Source: Corbicula japonica
Taxonomy: Eukaryota > Mollusca > Bivalvia > Venerida > Cyrenidae
NCBI GenBank assembly: GCA_038501625.1
Contig: JAZAYU010000003.1
Coordinates: forward strand, 3,982,796-4,046,795
Length of the DNA stretch: 64,000 nucleotides
Reading direction: 5' to 3'
How positions within the stretch are numbered: the stretch's first letter is position 1; every line of letters begins with the position of its first letter. The notes under the pieces are model-generated. The model did no database searches, had not been told where the DNA came from, and worked only from the letters and a program-made list of their open reading frames with translations. The translations under genes were made by a program, and so were the position numbers. Below are positions 1-13,900 of the stretch, piece by piece.

Positions 1-117
1 TTCCGCTTTTATTCTGTCACAAAATAATAGTGGACCAGTAATTTTATTTCACAAAACCTAGTTTTTAAGCAATCTGTGGCACTCTTCTGTCTGTCACAAT
101 TACTTTCGCTTTTGCAG

Positions 118-131
118 ACATGTTTCAAAAT
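118..131 (+). CDS. Possible penultimate exon of an upstream gene
   Basis: A 14-base candidate exon between a good acceptor (ttttgcag) and a consensus donor (gtaagt). It reads T-C-F-K and joins in frame across a 68-bp intron to the exon at 200-326. Its short length makes it uncertain. It would belong to a gene that starts left of the window and is distinct from the repeat gene, because its frame stops at 326. Confidence 0.35.
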
Positions 132-199
132 GTAAGTGTTTTGGAGTCAGCCAAAGTTTTTTTTAACGAAGTGTTTTTTTTCTCTTTTTTTTTTTACAG

Positions 200-326
200 A
201 GTTTCCCATGAAAAAAATGAATCCACATCTCGCCAACAACACCAATCGTACGGGCCACGAATTTACAGGAATAACGCATTTGAAAACAGACGAAAACAGA
301 CGAATTACCGGAGAAAGTCAAATTAG
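200..326 (+). CDS. Possible terminal exon of an upstream gene, basic C-terminus
   Basis: It follows a long pyrimidine tract and acceptor (tttttacag). When joined to 118-131 the frame runs open to TAG at 324-326 and encodes a short, polar, strongly basic tail (RRKQTNYRRKSN at the end). A canonical AATAAA lies nine bases after the stop. No domain is recognisable in so short a piece. The alternative is a chance open frame; the intact splice signals and poly(A) signal together are the support. Confidence 0.4.
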
Positions 327-334
327 AAGTGTTT

Positions 335-340
335 AATAAA
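335..340 (+). terminator. Polyadenylation signal AATAAA
   Basis: Canonical AATAAA immediately after the stop codon at 324-326, as expected for the 3' end of the upstream gene. A second, less well placed AATAAA-like stretch occurs near 395. This fixes the likely gap between the upstream gene and the repeat gene to about 350-1600. Confidence 0.4.
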
Positions 341-1600
341 CGTTTTTCTAAAAAAAACTGACAAAAACGACGTTATTTGTTTTCAAATTTTATGAAATAA
401 AGTGAAATACGGAAAAATGTTTCGTTATCGATATTTGTTTACATCAGTTACAATGGCTTCCGGAAAGTAGTTCCGTCACTTAGTGGGCGGAGTTACGTAT
501 GAGAGGTCTCGCCGGATTGGACGACAGGTGTCCTCGGCTTTTATGGTAAATTTAACACGGAGCAAGCAATATCGGGTCGGTGACCGATATGCGAAACAAA
601 TATCACCCCGGCGGGTATAGGAGCTTTAGCATTAGGGTGCATGATAAATCATTTTAAATGCCCACATGAGTAATATGATACTGACAACAATTTGTTGTTC
701 CCTCGTGACATACATATGTTAACTTTACGAGATATTTGTAAAGGTGTGTTTGACCTTCAATTTCCTGGTCGCTTCCTGGTCGCGTAAACGGATTTCTCTT
801 TTAGTAGTTAAAAGTTCTTTTTTAAAGTACACAACATTTTCTTGTCAGTATCAATGCACTCACGTGGAATTTTAAAGTTATGTTTTGTATCGCTTAGTTT
901 TTGTAAATTTATTTTATATATATAATTTTGAGGAATTTTTAGGTCTAGCTTTTTTTCTTTACTTTTCTAACATGTTTTACTGTATGCAAAATAAAGATAA
1001 TTAGTAACATTCATTTATGCAAAGTTTCATTGAACGGCACTTTGCCATTATTGAGATTTTGATAATTTTCTTTTAATTAATGAGCGTGGTTTGGAGGAGT
1101 GTGGTAAGCCCTAAACATTGACAGACGCTATATGTATTACGAAATTGAATACATTTAAAGTCTGTGTAACATTTTATTTTTCTAACAATACATGTCCTTA
1201 TTCGGAATAAAATTAAAGTGTAATTGAACGTTTAAATGTGTACAAAACAAATGCAGGGAGGAAAAGTGATCATGCGTTTATCAAGGGATAGAGTGCATAA
1301 AAGGGTGTGAAATGTTAATGAAAAAAAGCAATTTAAGAACTGAAAATATGTCAGCATGCAGCGTGTGTGAACTGAGTAAATAAGTCTTTGTTGGAAGTTC
1401 GGCAAGAAGTTTCAGCCGCTACTCGGCACAGACAGAAAGTCAGACTCACAACACAGCCACAGAAGTAGAAATGAAAAGAAAGCAAACGTTTAAGAGTGTT
1501 TGATTGGGTAGGGTTGTGAAGTGAATGTAAAACGCTATTCCTTTGAGATTTATTATTGAACGTTTCATATGCAGAAATAAACACTACTTTTGATAAACAG
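341..1600. other. Presumed intergenic region, possible promoter of the repeat gene
   Basis: No repeat-family exon, transposon or long open frame that I can support lies here. A TATA-like CATAAAAGG sits at 1296-1304, about 300 bp before the first in-frame ATG of the repeat gene (1601); this is a weak candidate core promoter only. I looked for an A-type exon (DFSLxxW) to complete unit 1 and saw none. A short signal-peptide exon could be hidden here and would be hard to see by eye. Confidence 0.25.
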
Positions 1601-1649
1601 ATGAAGTATGTAAATTTAAATCCGTTATCAACATTATTTCTATCAACAG

Positions 1650-1905
1650 GTTGTGCGTTTACATCATTTCTACGAAGTTCACTCCCGAGCAGTATAGCTT
1701 TCCAGGTGTCCAGTGACTGCACCGAAATAGACTTTTGCATTGATGCAACACCTATAGGAAAACAATTCAATTTGAAATTTTCATTTGATCCGTGCAATTT
1801 TAAAATAATAGTTGATATAGAAAGATTCAAGCACGTCCAAACACTGTTTGATGACAGTATGAAAATTGAGCAAAATGTTTTGTTGCTCAATGTCATAAGC
1901 ATCCG
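1650..1905 (+). CDS. Unit 1, exon B (unsplit)
   Basis: Phase 1-2, acceptor tatcaacag, donor gtaaga. The B pattern is recognisable (GCAFTSF, SDCTEIDFC, FDPCNF, DIERF), but two of the six B cysteines are missing: SSIAFQV replaces the usual xSCHL, and DFC replaces CC. An in-frame ATG at 1601 reads MKYVNLNPLSTLFLST straight into this exon, so it may be the first coding exon with a weak signal-like leader; otherwise it is spliced from upstream. No A module precedes it. Confidence 0.8.
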
Positions 1906-4900
1906 GTAAGATATCCTTATTGATTTCTACGTTAAATAAGACTCCAAAATAAAATATATAGCTCAGGTTTAAACATGTCGAAATCAGTTCAGCGTTTTCA
2001 TTTTAATAAATACGTATGATGCCTCAGAAAACTAATGTTTGTCTGTATTGGGCTCATCTAAAACAAACTGCGACTAGAATTGAAAATACCATCAACATTA
2101 TAACTCATTACATCTACTTTCTACGAATTTGGATCGAAACAACGACAACTGATATTGATATAATTGCACTTTAAACTGGTTTTATTTATATCAAAACATA
2201 TATGAAAAAATTGAAATATGCATATCAGGAATGGCCACATCCAGCAGACAGCCTCCCTACACAGCCAAAAAGGAGAGAGGAAAAAGAGCATGGTATTACA
2301 ATAATCAGTTTCAAAATGGACGCCAAAACAATTAACGAATGTGAGAATCCTAGGGATTACCGCCTTGGAACGGTCAATGCCAAAAAATTGCCACTGGGGG
2401 TTTAAACCAGGTTCTAGGGTGCACCAACCTCACACTTGCCCCAACAGGTTCTCGTATCACAAAACAAGTACAGGTTTTCTTGGTCAAATAACACCAACCC
2501 AGAAATCGGATCAACAATTTTGCATGCAAAAGCACACAAACACGTAAAACATTAGAAGCTAGTAGCATTACAAAGCCAAAGGGCGGTTACTTAATGAACT
2601 ATTTTTAATGTATTTAGTGTATGTTGTGTTCTGTAATATTAGACGAAATGTGTGCAGTATACAACAACGACGTTCGCGATGATCTCCGCTTTTAAACGCC
2701 GACATGTATTTAGATATATGATCATGTCTCATCACAGTGACTAACATCGCTCAGAAGTTAAGCAAAATTAATAATTTTACAGAGAACTGTTTGCGAGAAT
2801 ATTTATTGCAAATAAGCACTTTTATCTGTTTTTATTAATTATATGATTGTCTTTACCCTCCTTCAAAAAATGAAATTAAAATTGATCCTTTCGAAAGTAT
2901 ATTTATATAAACAAGACTGTAGAGTAAATTAACTGCTTATTCTAAAATGACCAATATTTCAGCTACCGTCTTCAAAAGTCCGCGATAGACAACAGTCACG
3001 TGGCAACCTTAATGATACAGGTTTGCCTTGAAAAAACAAGCTGCCTTATTAATTCCACGCTTCTGCAGAGTGTTTACATCCCACATCCTTTATGCTCATC
3101 CAAATTAAATCAAAGTTTTGGAATCAAAGGTAAACTCAATATTTATTATTTATAAACCGAAGGTTTCTTAAACGCTGCAGCTAAGTCTTCAGACGCACAC
3201 AATACCATTACTTATTATAGTTTTCGGTCTAAGCTGGCTTTGACTTTTTTCAACGTAGGAAAGAAATATAGTAAAAACGCGTGTTAGATTGTTTGGCAGT
3301 GAAAAATCAGAGCGACTGTTTTAATTAGCCCCTATTATACTAGACATGCATTTATATGCGTGTTGTTTACGATTATTATGACAACTTAAAACTCAGATTA
3401 AGATAGCTTAGATCTAAGCTGCTGTGAGAAAATCGTAACAAAAAATGTGGAATTCGGATACGAGGGTTTGACACATTCAGAAATACATACCACAGACAAG
3501 ACAAAGAAGAAAATAACGTGAGTTTATATTATCAATTTGAAAAAGATAAATCACATACACTTAAAAATGATCAAAACATGAGGGATTACCGCCTTTGAAC
3601 AATCGGTTGAAAAAAAAATTGTGCTCTGGATTTTAGAACCAGGTTCTTACATCCACCAACCTAACACTTGCCCAACACGTTCACATGCAGATTTACGTTC
3701 GAACACAGAAGTATAATTCCATCTTAAACCACCAAGACCTGGGTGGAAGGAATAAAAAAACTAATAGAGCTACGACTTTATTTTAAAGATTTCCCTCGAA
3801 ATCTTCAAAGGTCTTAAATCACTACCGCCGTCGAACAAACAAGGAGACAAGCAAAGCGATTAACTGTAGATAGGTTAATAACCCTGCATGCAGCGCGCTG
3901 TAGAAAATCAAAGTAATTATGATATGTCTTGATATAGATCTTGCGTTTTTAATATTCCCCTATTGGTTACTCCCCCTTACAGACACATATACTGAGGATG
4001 TAATTTTTAAGTTCTTATGCAAGTTTGATAATAACATATAACTAATAATTGTATATTTAATTCACTAATGAAGCTTGTGTCGTGATGCATTGATAAGATG
4101 CTCGTTTTGCACTCCTAGGTTGCGCGCGTACAATCGCTCTGTGCGCTCAAATCAAACGCTCACGAACAAAATGCTTGTAAACTATTATAAATATGTTGAA
4201 CTCTAAAATGTTTTAAATGCATCATTTGGTTTTATTATTCAGACTTTTCTTTGACGAGTTGGTCAAAGCATCTTGGAATAGACAGTACTGAATTTCCCCT
4301 TCCAAAATATGCAGCTACGCTTTTATTAAGTCAGCTTGGACTGACCGATTATATTGATTCAGAAGAATGTTTGATTGGGAAAACTCCTTACGTAAATGAA
4401 GGCTGGAACAAAGGTAGTTTGATCGTTTTATATAATAATGCGATTATTAGGTTAGATTAAATTTAAATTTAGATGTAACTTAAATATAACAATTTCGTAG
4501 CTTATTTTTTAAACATTTATTTCACTTAAAGTATTGTTTATAAGAAAAACAACATTAAACAATTGAATATACTTAGCATATTTACTTCCAGAGTGTCAGC
4601 TTGATGTGTCGCTGCCAGCAAACGGTTTGAATGACATTTCTTGTTTGCTGTCTTCAAAATGCACATCGATGTCTTGCTGTTTACCAGTTTCTCTCCTAAA
4701 CCAAAACTTCCAAACCCGCGTCGATATAGACCCCTGTACACTGAAGATGTCGCTAAGCATTGAAAGATTGAAACTTGAAATAAACCTTCTTGATTACGAC
4801 TTTGGTAGAAAGGAACATATGTGGCTGGCAGGCGTTGTTAGACTCACGTATGTAGTGTTGACAAAACAATATGTAAAATCATTCTACTTGGTGTCTGTCT

Positions 4901-7900
4901 GAAATAAAGTTTATCCTTTTTACCATAACTAACAAATAATAAACAGGGTTGTGATATGCGCCGAGGATTTTGTCAAATTTGTTGGAAAGCTACCCTGAAT
5001 GTGGGTATGTTTGATGATATAAAAACAATTATGGCAATGAAGAACATAAATCGTTTTATGCGCAAGGGTTTAAGTTTCGATGATTAAAGTTTTAAGGTTA
5101 AGTAGGAAAATCGAAAACAATTATCAACTAGACATTTTTATTTCTATCATGTTTAATAATCCGTTAACTAGTGTTGAACGTGTGGGCTAAGATATGTATG
5201 ATTTTAAGGATTCCGAAGTACAAGTCTCGCAATCTGCATTGCCAGCATAAGTTGATCTCTCAGTTTGTAATTACACAAGGAATTTGTATAAGAGTGACAC
5301 ATTTGTTACGTTTTGAAATATATAAGGGTTCTAATGATGCATTTTCAACATACCCTATGTATTTGGATTCGTGTAGCACATTATTTCGATCTTTCTATGA
5401 ACAGGTTTATAATATACGATATAGCGAGTGAAAATGAATACATACTGTCACTGACTCTACAAGTATGCTGGGAAACCAACCTAGATTGTGAAAAGACATA
5501 CAAACTTCTAGAAAATCAAAGGCTACCAAAATCGCCTTGTAACTTTACAAATGGTTTCGTGATACCAGGTATGTTTTATTTAAAATACAATCTCAAAGTC
5601 AAGTATAAACATAAAATAAAAAAATATAGCCATCAGAAGCTGGGGCAGGGTTATGAAAACTTGTCTTAAACAACTTCTTATTGGAATTGGAACAGTTTAA
5701 TAAAAACTATTAAGGTCTCACCAAATGATAAGCGTTTTGGCATAAACATTTTTAAACAAATATTTCTAGGATTTATAAATGTGTAAACACTGTCGATTTA
5801 ATTCAACACACAATACAACAAACAATAATCAGTGTATTAATAGATTCTTCTTTTAAATGCTCGAAGTACTACATGACTTCACTAGCGTTCAATTAAGTAA
5901 CGATACATTTTTAAGTCGGAATCGTGTGATAATCAAATACACATTTAACATTGAACACGTAACTTAAAACATTTCAGACTTCTCTTTGTCTGAATGGTTG
6001 GCGGCACACAATCTCCAAATCCATGACACATTGGATGATGTTCTTAGGAAACAGATCCTGGGAGAGCTTGGCTTAGGGCATTATTTAAATAAGGAAGAGT
6101 GTAAACATTTATCAAGCAACTCACAAGGATGGATCAATGGTAAGTGGTATTATAGAGAACAAATATTGCAAAACAAAAACCATATATGTCTAAGTAATCA
6201 GGTAGGCTGTCCCGTAGTGACTAAATAAACCTCAGCTACTCTATTGCTTGGGGTTATCTATCATGGTCACACAACTTTTGTATTTATTTAATTGAGATTT
6301 TAGTACGCAGATTTCTTATAACATGATCAAAAAATTAGGCGGTGTCTGCTTCCATTTAGATTGTCCAAGGAGCGTTCCAAATTTACCTGCTCTAAACCCG
6401 GCGGTTAGCTGTAGAATAATGGACTACTGTACTGAAGTGAAGTGCTGCGTAGCTATGGCAACTGTGGGTTACTCCATGTCCGTTTCCCTGAACATCGATC
6501 CATGCTTACAGACACTTTCAATACAAATTGAACGTTACAACAGGACAGTACAACTGATGAGTTATTCATTTGGAGACCTAGAAGAACTTTGGCTCTTTGG
6601 CGTAGTTCGTATGAGGTAATAAACTACTGTCAAGAGTAAATGCTATTTTACTAGTTTTCTTGTTAAAAGTAACACAATATTTTAATTTTGCAACATGTTT
6701 TGCTTTAAATATTTTCCAAACGTTGTATTGTTTGTTATATTGTTTACAAAAATATTAAAAGGCACTAAAGGAAAAAATCATACGAAAATCGAAGCTCTGT
6801 CAATTTTTAATATGTGTCTTCTTCAGTTGTTTTCAAACTTTTTTGTTTCATCACTTATATTTATATTCATATGCTAGCTTGGACGAAGAATAACATGCTT
6901 CCTGTCCACAATCTCTTCTGAGTCAGTGAGTAACGCACAAAAATCCTATAACAATTCAGCTAATATAACTATTATAACATTTCAGCTTATATAACTATTA
7001 GCTGAAATGTTATATGATTGTTTGTTTTACAACAAATTAGCGTATAATTAAACAACTAATTATCCATCAATTTCCTGATCAATTTCCATCAATTTCCTGA
7101 TTTTTATAGGCATTCCTGGCATGCATATTTCACTTTTTACAGAATTGTATTCAAACCTTGTTATGACATTTTAGTTATCAGCTTTACGACCTTAGTGCGG
7201 AACGTAAATACCAAGTCAGTTTGAATGCAAGTATCTGTCTAGAAGATCATCAACCGTGTGGACAACAATTAGTCATTTTGCATAATAACAAACTCCCAAA
7301 GATTACGTGTAACTGGGGAACACAGACATTTCAGGGTGCGTAATCACATATTATTTATTTGTTTAAGATTTATTATGAATTTAAGAACCATTTTTTTCAA
7401 TTTTGAATTCAGTTGTCTGTTGTGGTTATTTAGCTCTAAGACTGATTTAATTTGTCTTTGAACATAAACGTTTATTGAACTCATTTTAAATTATTATGTG
7501 CACTATACCTGTTGTAGCTTAAATGGTTTTCCGACATAATAATTATATGATTTTTTATTACAGACTTTTCTTATTTAAACTGGATACGTTATTTTGAAGA
7601 CTCTGTTGATGAATCTGTGTCTAAACTACCCAAATATGCTCTTGACATCTTATACAATGACATGGGTGTGGCTGCCTACCTCCTAGGGAGTCCATGCGTA
7701 ACTGGAATATATCCATTTTCAAAACTAGGTGGAATTTTGAATGGTATGTTTAATTCAATATATTTATCTACTCTTTCGTGAGGATGTATGTAGGCACAAA
7801 TGATTATCCAAAAGAAAGTATATGGTAAATAATCATGTTATTAATATTTTTAAATATAATAACAATTTAAAAACCAGTGATCAGATATATACAATTGGAA

Positions 7901-10900
7901 CAGACACAATGCCATCAGAAGTCATAAATAATATTGTCAATTACACAGCATAGTTAAAGAAAGGAACAATGTTTCTTTTTGTTGTTGCTCAACATGCTTA
8001 CTCGTATAATTAAAAATCGCAAACAACGGCGATATAACAAACATCGAGTTTAAAACTTACACAGATATATACTCAACAAAGTTCTAATTGGTCATCAATT
8101 GTATTTGTTTACGATTATGCTAGTTTCGTTTCTTCCCTACGGCAAGAGAGGTTGTGGAAAGAACTGTTGTGTCTTTAAATCGATTCTCTAATGAGTTTTT
8201 AATCTTTATTGATTGTTTTCATAAATGAATCTAATACCATTTACTTACACCGCAGGGTCAAAATTAGAATAGTCTTTAATTGAAAGGGAGGTAATTTTAA
8301 AATTGGATACTTTGAAGGGGATTTATTTAAACAAATGTGCTGTTGTTTAATAAGAATTTTTATTTTTCCTACTAATGAGGGGTCCTATTTAAACAAAACA
8401 AGATATTTATAGTAAATTTCTGTTTGCTTGACCTTTTTATGCAAGAAATACATTTTTATCAAAATTAACGATAACTCTCACCAAACTGTTCCAAAGTCAA
8501 TTATTCCAAGATTAAAGTTTAAGTTGAAGACTGTTCTTGGCATATAATCATAAATAAAGAGTGAACTCATTGTTTTTCTAATAATAAAAAACGGACAAAA
8601 AGTAACCAATTAGAACTTTTTTTGAGTGTATATCAAATACAATGTTCGTTTTTTTAGAATGTGGCTCGTTTAACGACACCAACGTTTCATTGGGTGCAAT
8701 GTCGTGTCATTTGCAATCATCCTGTATGGCAATAGACTGTTGTACAACAGTAGATGCTTTAGAAAGAAATATTCATACATTCCTGAACATCAATGCATGT
8801 GAACAGTCTGTTTCTGTCGGAATTGAACAGTTCCAGTACGAGTTCAACTTGATCGACTACGAGTTTGGATTTCTTGAACAATTCTGGCTGCAAAAGATAT
8901 TTAGAATAGAGTAAGATATGTTAAACGTAATTTGTTCGAATGAAACTTGTTACAATATATAATTATATATCAAAGTTAGCTAGGTGTTATTTTTTTACAT
9001 TTCCGCAATGTTTACTAAACATGACCCGTTTATCATTTGCTGCAAGTTTTTAAAAAGTGTCAAAATGGTAACTACATATACATGAATCGCATTAACTGTC
9101 TGTTCCTGTCCAGTTTATAATCAAAGTTTATATTTAGTTTCCAGCTATATGATCTGAAGGATGACGGTCTGTATGTCATACATCTAGACGTGAGTGTATG
9201 TCTTGAAACCGCTACCTGTTCTAAACCGGCGAAGGTGCTTTCAGGAGCTATACTCCCGAAGCCAATATGCAAACTCAACGAAGGATACGCTTTAGCTAGT
9301 AAGTAATTATGCATTTTGATTAAGTATGCTTAAATCGAGAAACCGTTCTTTCGCCTTCATATTTCAAATGAGATCAAAAAGTTTTGTTAGGATGTTGAGA
9401 ACAGTGATTGTTTAAAGGCATTATGCTTTTAAAAGGATATTGACTTTCAAAAAGACACAGGAAAAAATGCAGCATTGTCACCCGATAAAAATTCTTAATT
9501 GCAAAGTTTTCCTTAATATAGCTATTACAATCATTAGTGCTCACGTATATATTTCATATCAATTTTGTTCTGACCGATATATACAATTAAAATTTTTTTT
9601 AACGTTTTCAATGATAAATATTTAAACTCGTTTCAGACTTCTCACTTAGCCTGTGGCTTCAAGAAAACAATCTCCAGGCAACCGATATCCTTGGAGGATT
9701 AGAACAGTACAAGCTCTTGTCTCAAATTGGACTTTCTCGCTATCTCAAAGAAACACAGTGTGTTCTTGAGGATTTCACGACCTCTTATTCTGCTGGAAAT
9801 TCGCAAGGTCTCTGTTTGTGACTATAATGTTGTTAAATATTTTCGAGTGATTTTTTCAGTGTCAAAGAAGATAGGTTAATAACCGTTCCTAATGTAATAA
9901 ATACAGGACCATAAGATATTGTCTAAAGATCACTTTATTTTACTTAAATTGTTTTTTACTCAAGCATTAATTTTTTTTATAAAATGTATATAAATTGTTT
10001 TCGGTCCTTGCTTAGAAAGTACTCGAGTTAATTGCATCTTTAAAGAAGACCGTTCCTTTATTATATTAAATGTAGATTTACTTCCTTCCAGCATGCGCAT
10101 TACACCCTCGTCTCTCCCAGCTTTCATCTGGAATCAAGTGTTATTTACCAACCTGTACAGACATCCGATGTTGCCTTGCTATTGACGCCTTGAATAGAAA
10201 CGTCGACGTTAACTTTAATATCGACAATTGCAATTACAAGTTAATTATCAACATTGAAGAGTTTACTGCAGAAATATCACTGCTTGACTTTGACTGGAAC
10301 GTCGAACACGAAGTATTTCTAAAGGGAATTATTCGTACTATGTGAGTTCTTATCTGACTTGTTATCGAAACAAAAGTTAGGGAAGTTAAAAGTTACAACC
10401 AACATAACAAATATTTAAATAATTTGTTATAATCATTTGTTCCATGCTATCATGCCATGCGTAAGAATTAAAAATAAAATTTTCACATATTAATCTGCAT
10501 ATTACAGCAAACTGTCTAACACCAAATGACACAACATTTTATTCATATGCTATTTGTTATGAGGAAAACGGACACATGAAGGGAAGAGAAATGCATACAG
10601 TAAGATTTATTAAACCATCTGGTAATATGTGTTCTGGAAAAGAAATGAAGATATTAGAATAAATGAGAGGTGACAACTTAAAGGCACATGTACTGAATCT
10701 GAGATTAGTTCTTTGTCTTACAGTCACGTGATTGTGTTACACGTTTTGTGTGCAGGAAATCCTTTCCATTTCAACTACACAATAATTAATGGCTAACTAA
10801 TTTGTTTGTAGATTTAAACTGGAGGACCTGCATGGACAAAATTCTTTTGTGTTAACGTTACGGTATCAGGTTTGCCTTGAGTTTGGAGGAGTCTGTGTTT

Positions 10901-13900
10901 TCGATCAACTTATATTTGACAAAACAAAGTTTTCAAAACACTTCTGTGACTGGTCAAAAACGAGCGAATTCGCAATTAAAGGTATTAATCATTAGTTAGG
11001 TTACATACAGACATGTAGATTTTAAGTTCAAATATGAAACATATTTTTTAAATAAAGTATAAATAACTTCATGTGCAGTTGTGAGTGTGTATTTCATTCA
11101 AATTGATCAACTTGTTTCGCCACAATGCTATTCAGCCGTGAGTACGTGCAAATAAAACGTCATATATAATAATAGAATAACAGGAGGTAAATTATACGTT
11201 ATAACACATATTCATACTTACATGCTTAGTTGATGAAAAGTTTGATACCCAACGTACCAAGTATATTAAGGAAAAGGTGAGATTGAAAAAAGGTTATGTC
11301 ATTAAATGTTTTAATTTCTTTTTCAGTTCTGTTATTGTAGCAATATATATATGGTTTTAAATTGTTAAAACGGCGCTGTGTATTTCATGCTTACAAATTT
11401 GTTTAAATCTCATTGGTTTTGAGATAGAAAGTCAGCTTAACGAGTTATAGATGGAAATCTTATTTGCAACCGAGTATATTTATGTTTCATTAAACTATCT
11501 TCAAGCTGCTTTGTACGAGTATATTACCCTGTTAGAAAAAAGTGCATTATGCATATCATGAATCGCAACACTTGGAAAAGAGAGACCCCGGGGGTTACCG
11601 CCTTGGAACAATAAGTGGCAAAACAATTTGCCAATAGGGGTTTAAACCAGGTTCTTTGGTGTACCAATCTCACACTTGCCATAACAGGCTCTCAAATGAA
11701 CAAACGAGTACAAAATGTCTTGGTGAAATAACTCCCACCCACCTATCATCTCAATACTGTTGCATTAAAAAGCACACAAACATATAAAATAAATGTATAA
11801 GAAGCTCATAGCATTGTAAAGCAAAAGGGCGAATACTCGATGATCTTACCGAGACCAGAGCACCTTAGTTCAAATCAGCAAGAACATGATGGCAAGGATA
11901 GAATAAACAAATCGAGCTTCTTTGTTCTTTTATAAGATTTCCCTATAAACCTTCATAAACGCTTAAACCCCGGCCACCGTCGTGCATCAAAACAGGTAAG
12001 TATAATAAACTGTAGTTGATATAATCACCAGGCATGCAGAGCGCTGTAGAATATCATAATTGGTAACCTTTCTTTTTGAATTCATAGATGGTTTATACGA
12101 AAAAAAGTGGAGAAAACACGTGAACAATTCGTGTACTAGACTTCCTAACACCGGTTTAAGTTTTCACCGGAAGTATGCATTTCTTTCATCTAAACTTAGG
12201 AAATAGGAATTTTCGAATTCGTTCATAATTTTGGTCCCTAATGTATTTTTGTTGTCTCAAAATAAATGAGATGTTGATACATTTAAAGGTGTTTAAAGAT
12301 GTAATCATGCACTTAATTACTTTAATGACATAACAGCGGGACAAAAAATCCGAAAAGTTAGCTTCAATACATACTTTAAAATTGATAAGCAGCATTAAGT
12401 TAAACATTTGTTTTCAGTTATTATAAATCAAAAATGCGTATATCATTTAACCACAGGTTCCGAAAATATAACAAATTACGGATAAAGTTCTATAGTCTTA
12501 ATTAATTAAAAGAACGGTATTCGATTGATGTTGGAGAATTGTAGAATCAGCACATTTTATAATTAATGATAATTCATGCTTGTTCTACATAGATTTCTCC
12601 TTACTGGAATGGAAACTAACCAACAAATTGCAAGCGGGAAGTTTATTGGCTGAACCTTATTCAAGCATTCTACTCGATAACTTAGGATTGTCAGCATATA
12701 TGAACCCAACACCATGCTCCGTCGATCAAAACCAATATACAAACGGATGGAAAAACGGTTAAAGAAATTAATAAGTCATTTACTTTTACTCTTGTGTTGA
12801 ATTGTTAAGGGTACAAATAGGAGCTTCCGAAATCTGTCCGATTTTTATGTTATTTTTGTTTCACGATTGATTTGCATAAACAAATAGAAATTTTTCATTA
12901 AATGTTGATAAAATTTGTTAAATTGACAAATTAAAATTAAGACAGTCATCTTAATGTTTAAAAAGTGTTAATAAAATTAAGATGTTTTTATTTATATTAG
13001 AGTGCTCGTCATTAAACACCATGGACACACTGCCGACGGGAATGTTTTGCTCGGTTTCATCCACGTGTTCGAAAATTGACTGTTGCATTACTGAAAATAC
13101 CCTTAGGAAAAATATTGAATTTGGAATGGAAATAGGATTATGTAACAACACAGTCACTGTGTATGTAGAAAGATACTTCATGAAAAGGAACTTTGAAGAT
13201 TACACTTGGGGTAAGAAGTTATATAGCCTAATATTCATAGTGTCTGCTCATGTGTTGATTTCCTTAGCAACCACTCTTAGCAACATAATAATATATGTTC
13301 TTTCCCCTGTTCTTATTAAATAATTATTTTCTAAATTATTCAATCATAAATAATTTCTGTTTCATAATAATGAATGCAGAAAAACAAGTTATTAAATAAA
13401 ACAATATTTTCAGAACAAGACTTACAGCTCAACTTTGGCGGCATCATTCGATTTGGGTATATTAACCTTGTTTTTAAATATTAATTTAATAAAGTATTGA
13501 TTATCTATTAAAAGAGATGCAGAATTTAAAGTTTATTTGATACATAATTTAATTTTAATAGTTGATGTTATATTTTTTAAGATTGTTATTATTATTGTAA
13601 ATAAAAACTGATTAGTATTTTCAGTTTCATGCGAAGATCTGTAAATGTGGACAAGACTGAACATGTTTACAAAAGATGCTAACAAAAGCAATATAAAAAC
13701 AAACAAACGTATTCAAACATGGAGTCACAATAAGCAAAAAGAAACACTTCTTTATTATGATGTTTTGCTTTCATAATATTTATTATACGTGTTTTTCATT
13801 TATTTAGATTTTCTCTGCGTAATCTTAAGAATGAGAACAAGTTCCTACTCAGTGCTGGTCTGAAAGTTTGCTTTGAATCAACTTCTTCTTGTGGTGTGCA

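Noticed and set aside
1351..1902. 183-codon minus-strand open frame
   Set aside because: It lies antisense to exon B1, whose splice borders and cysteine pattern are clear; the minus frame has no recognisable domain and is a shadow.
4243..4413. Module A as a SAM or death-fold domain because of the LGLxxYL helix-like motif
   Set aside because: The exon is too short (about 57 codons), the key positions do not fit, and the module sits between disulfide-rich extracellular modules.
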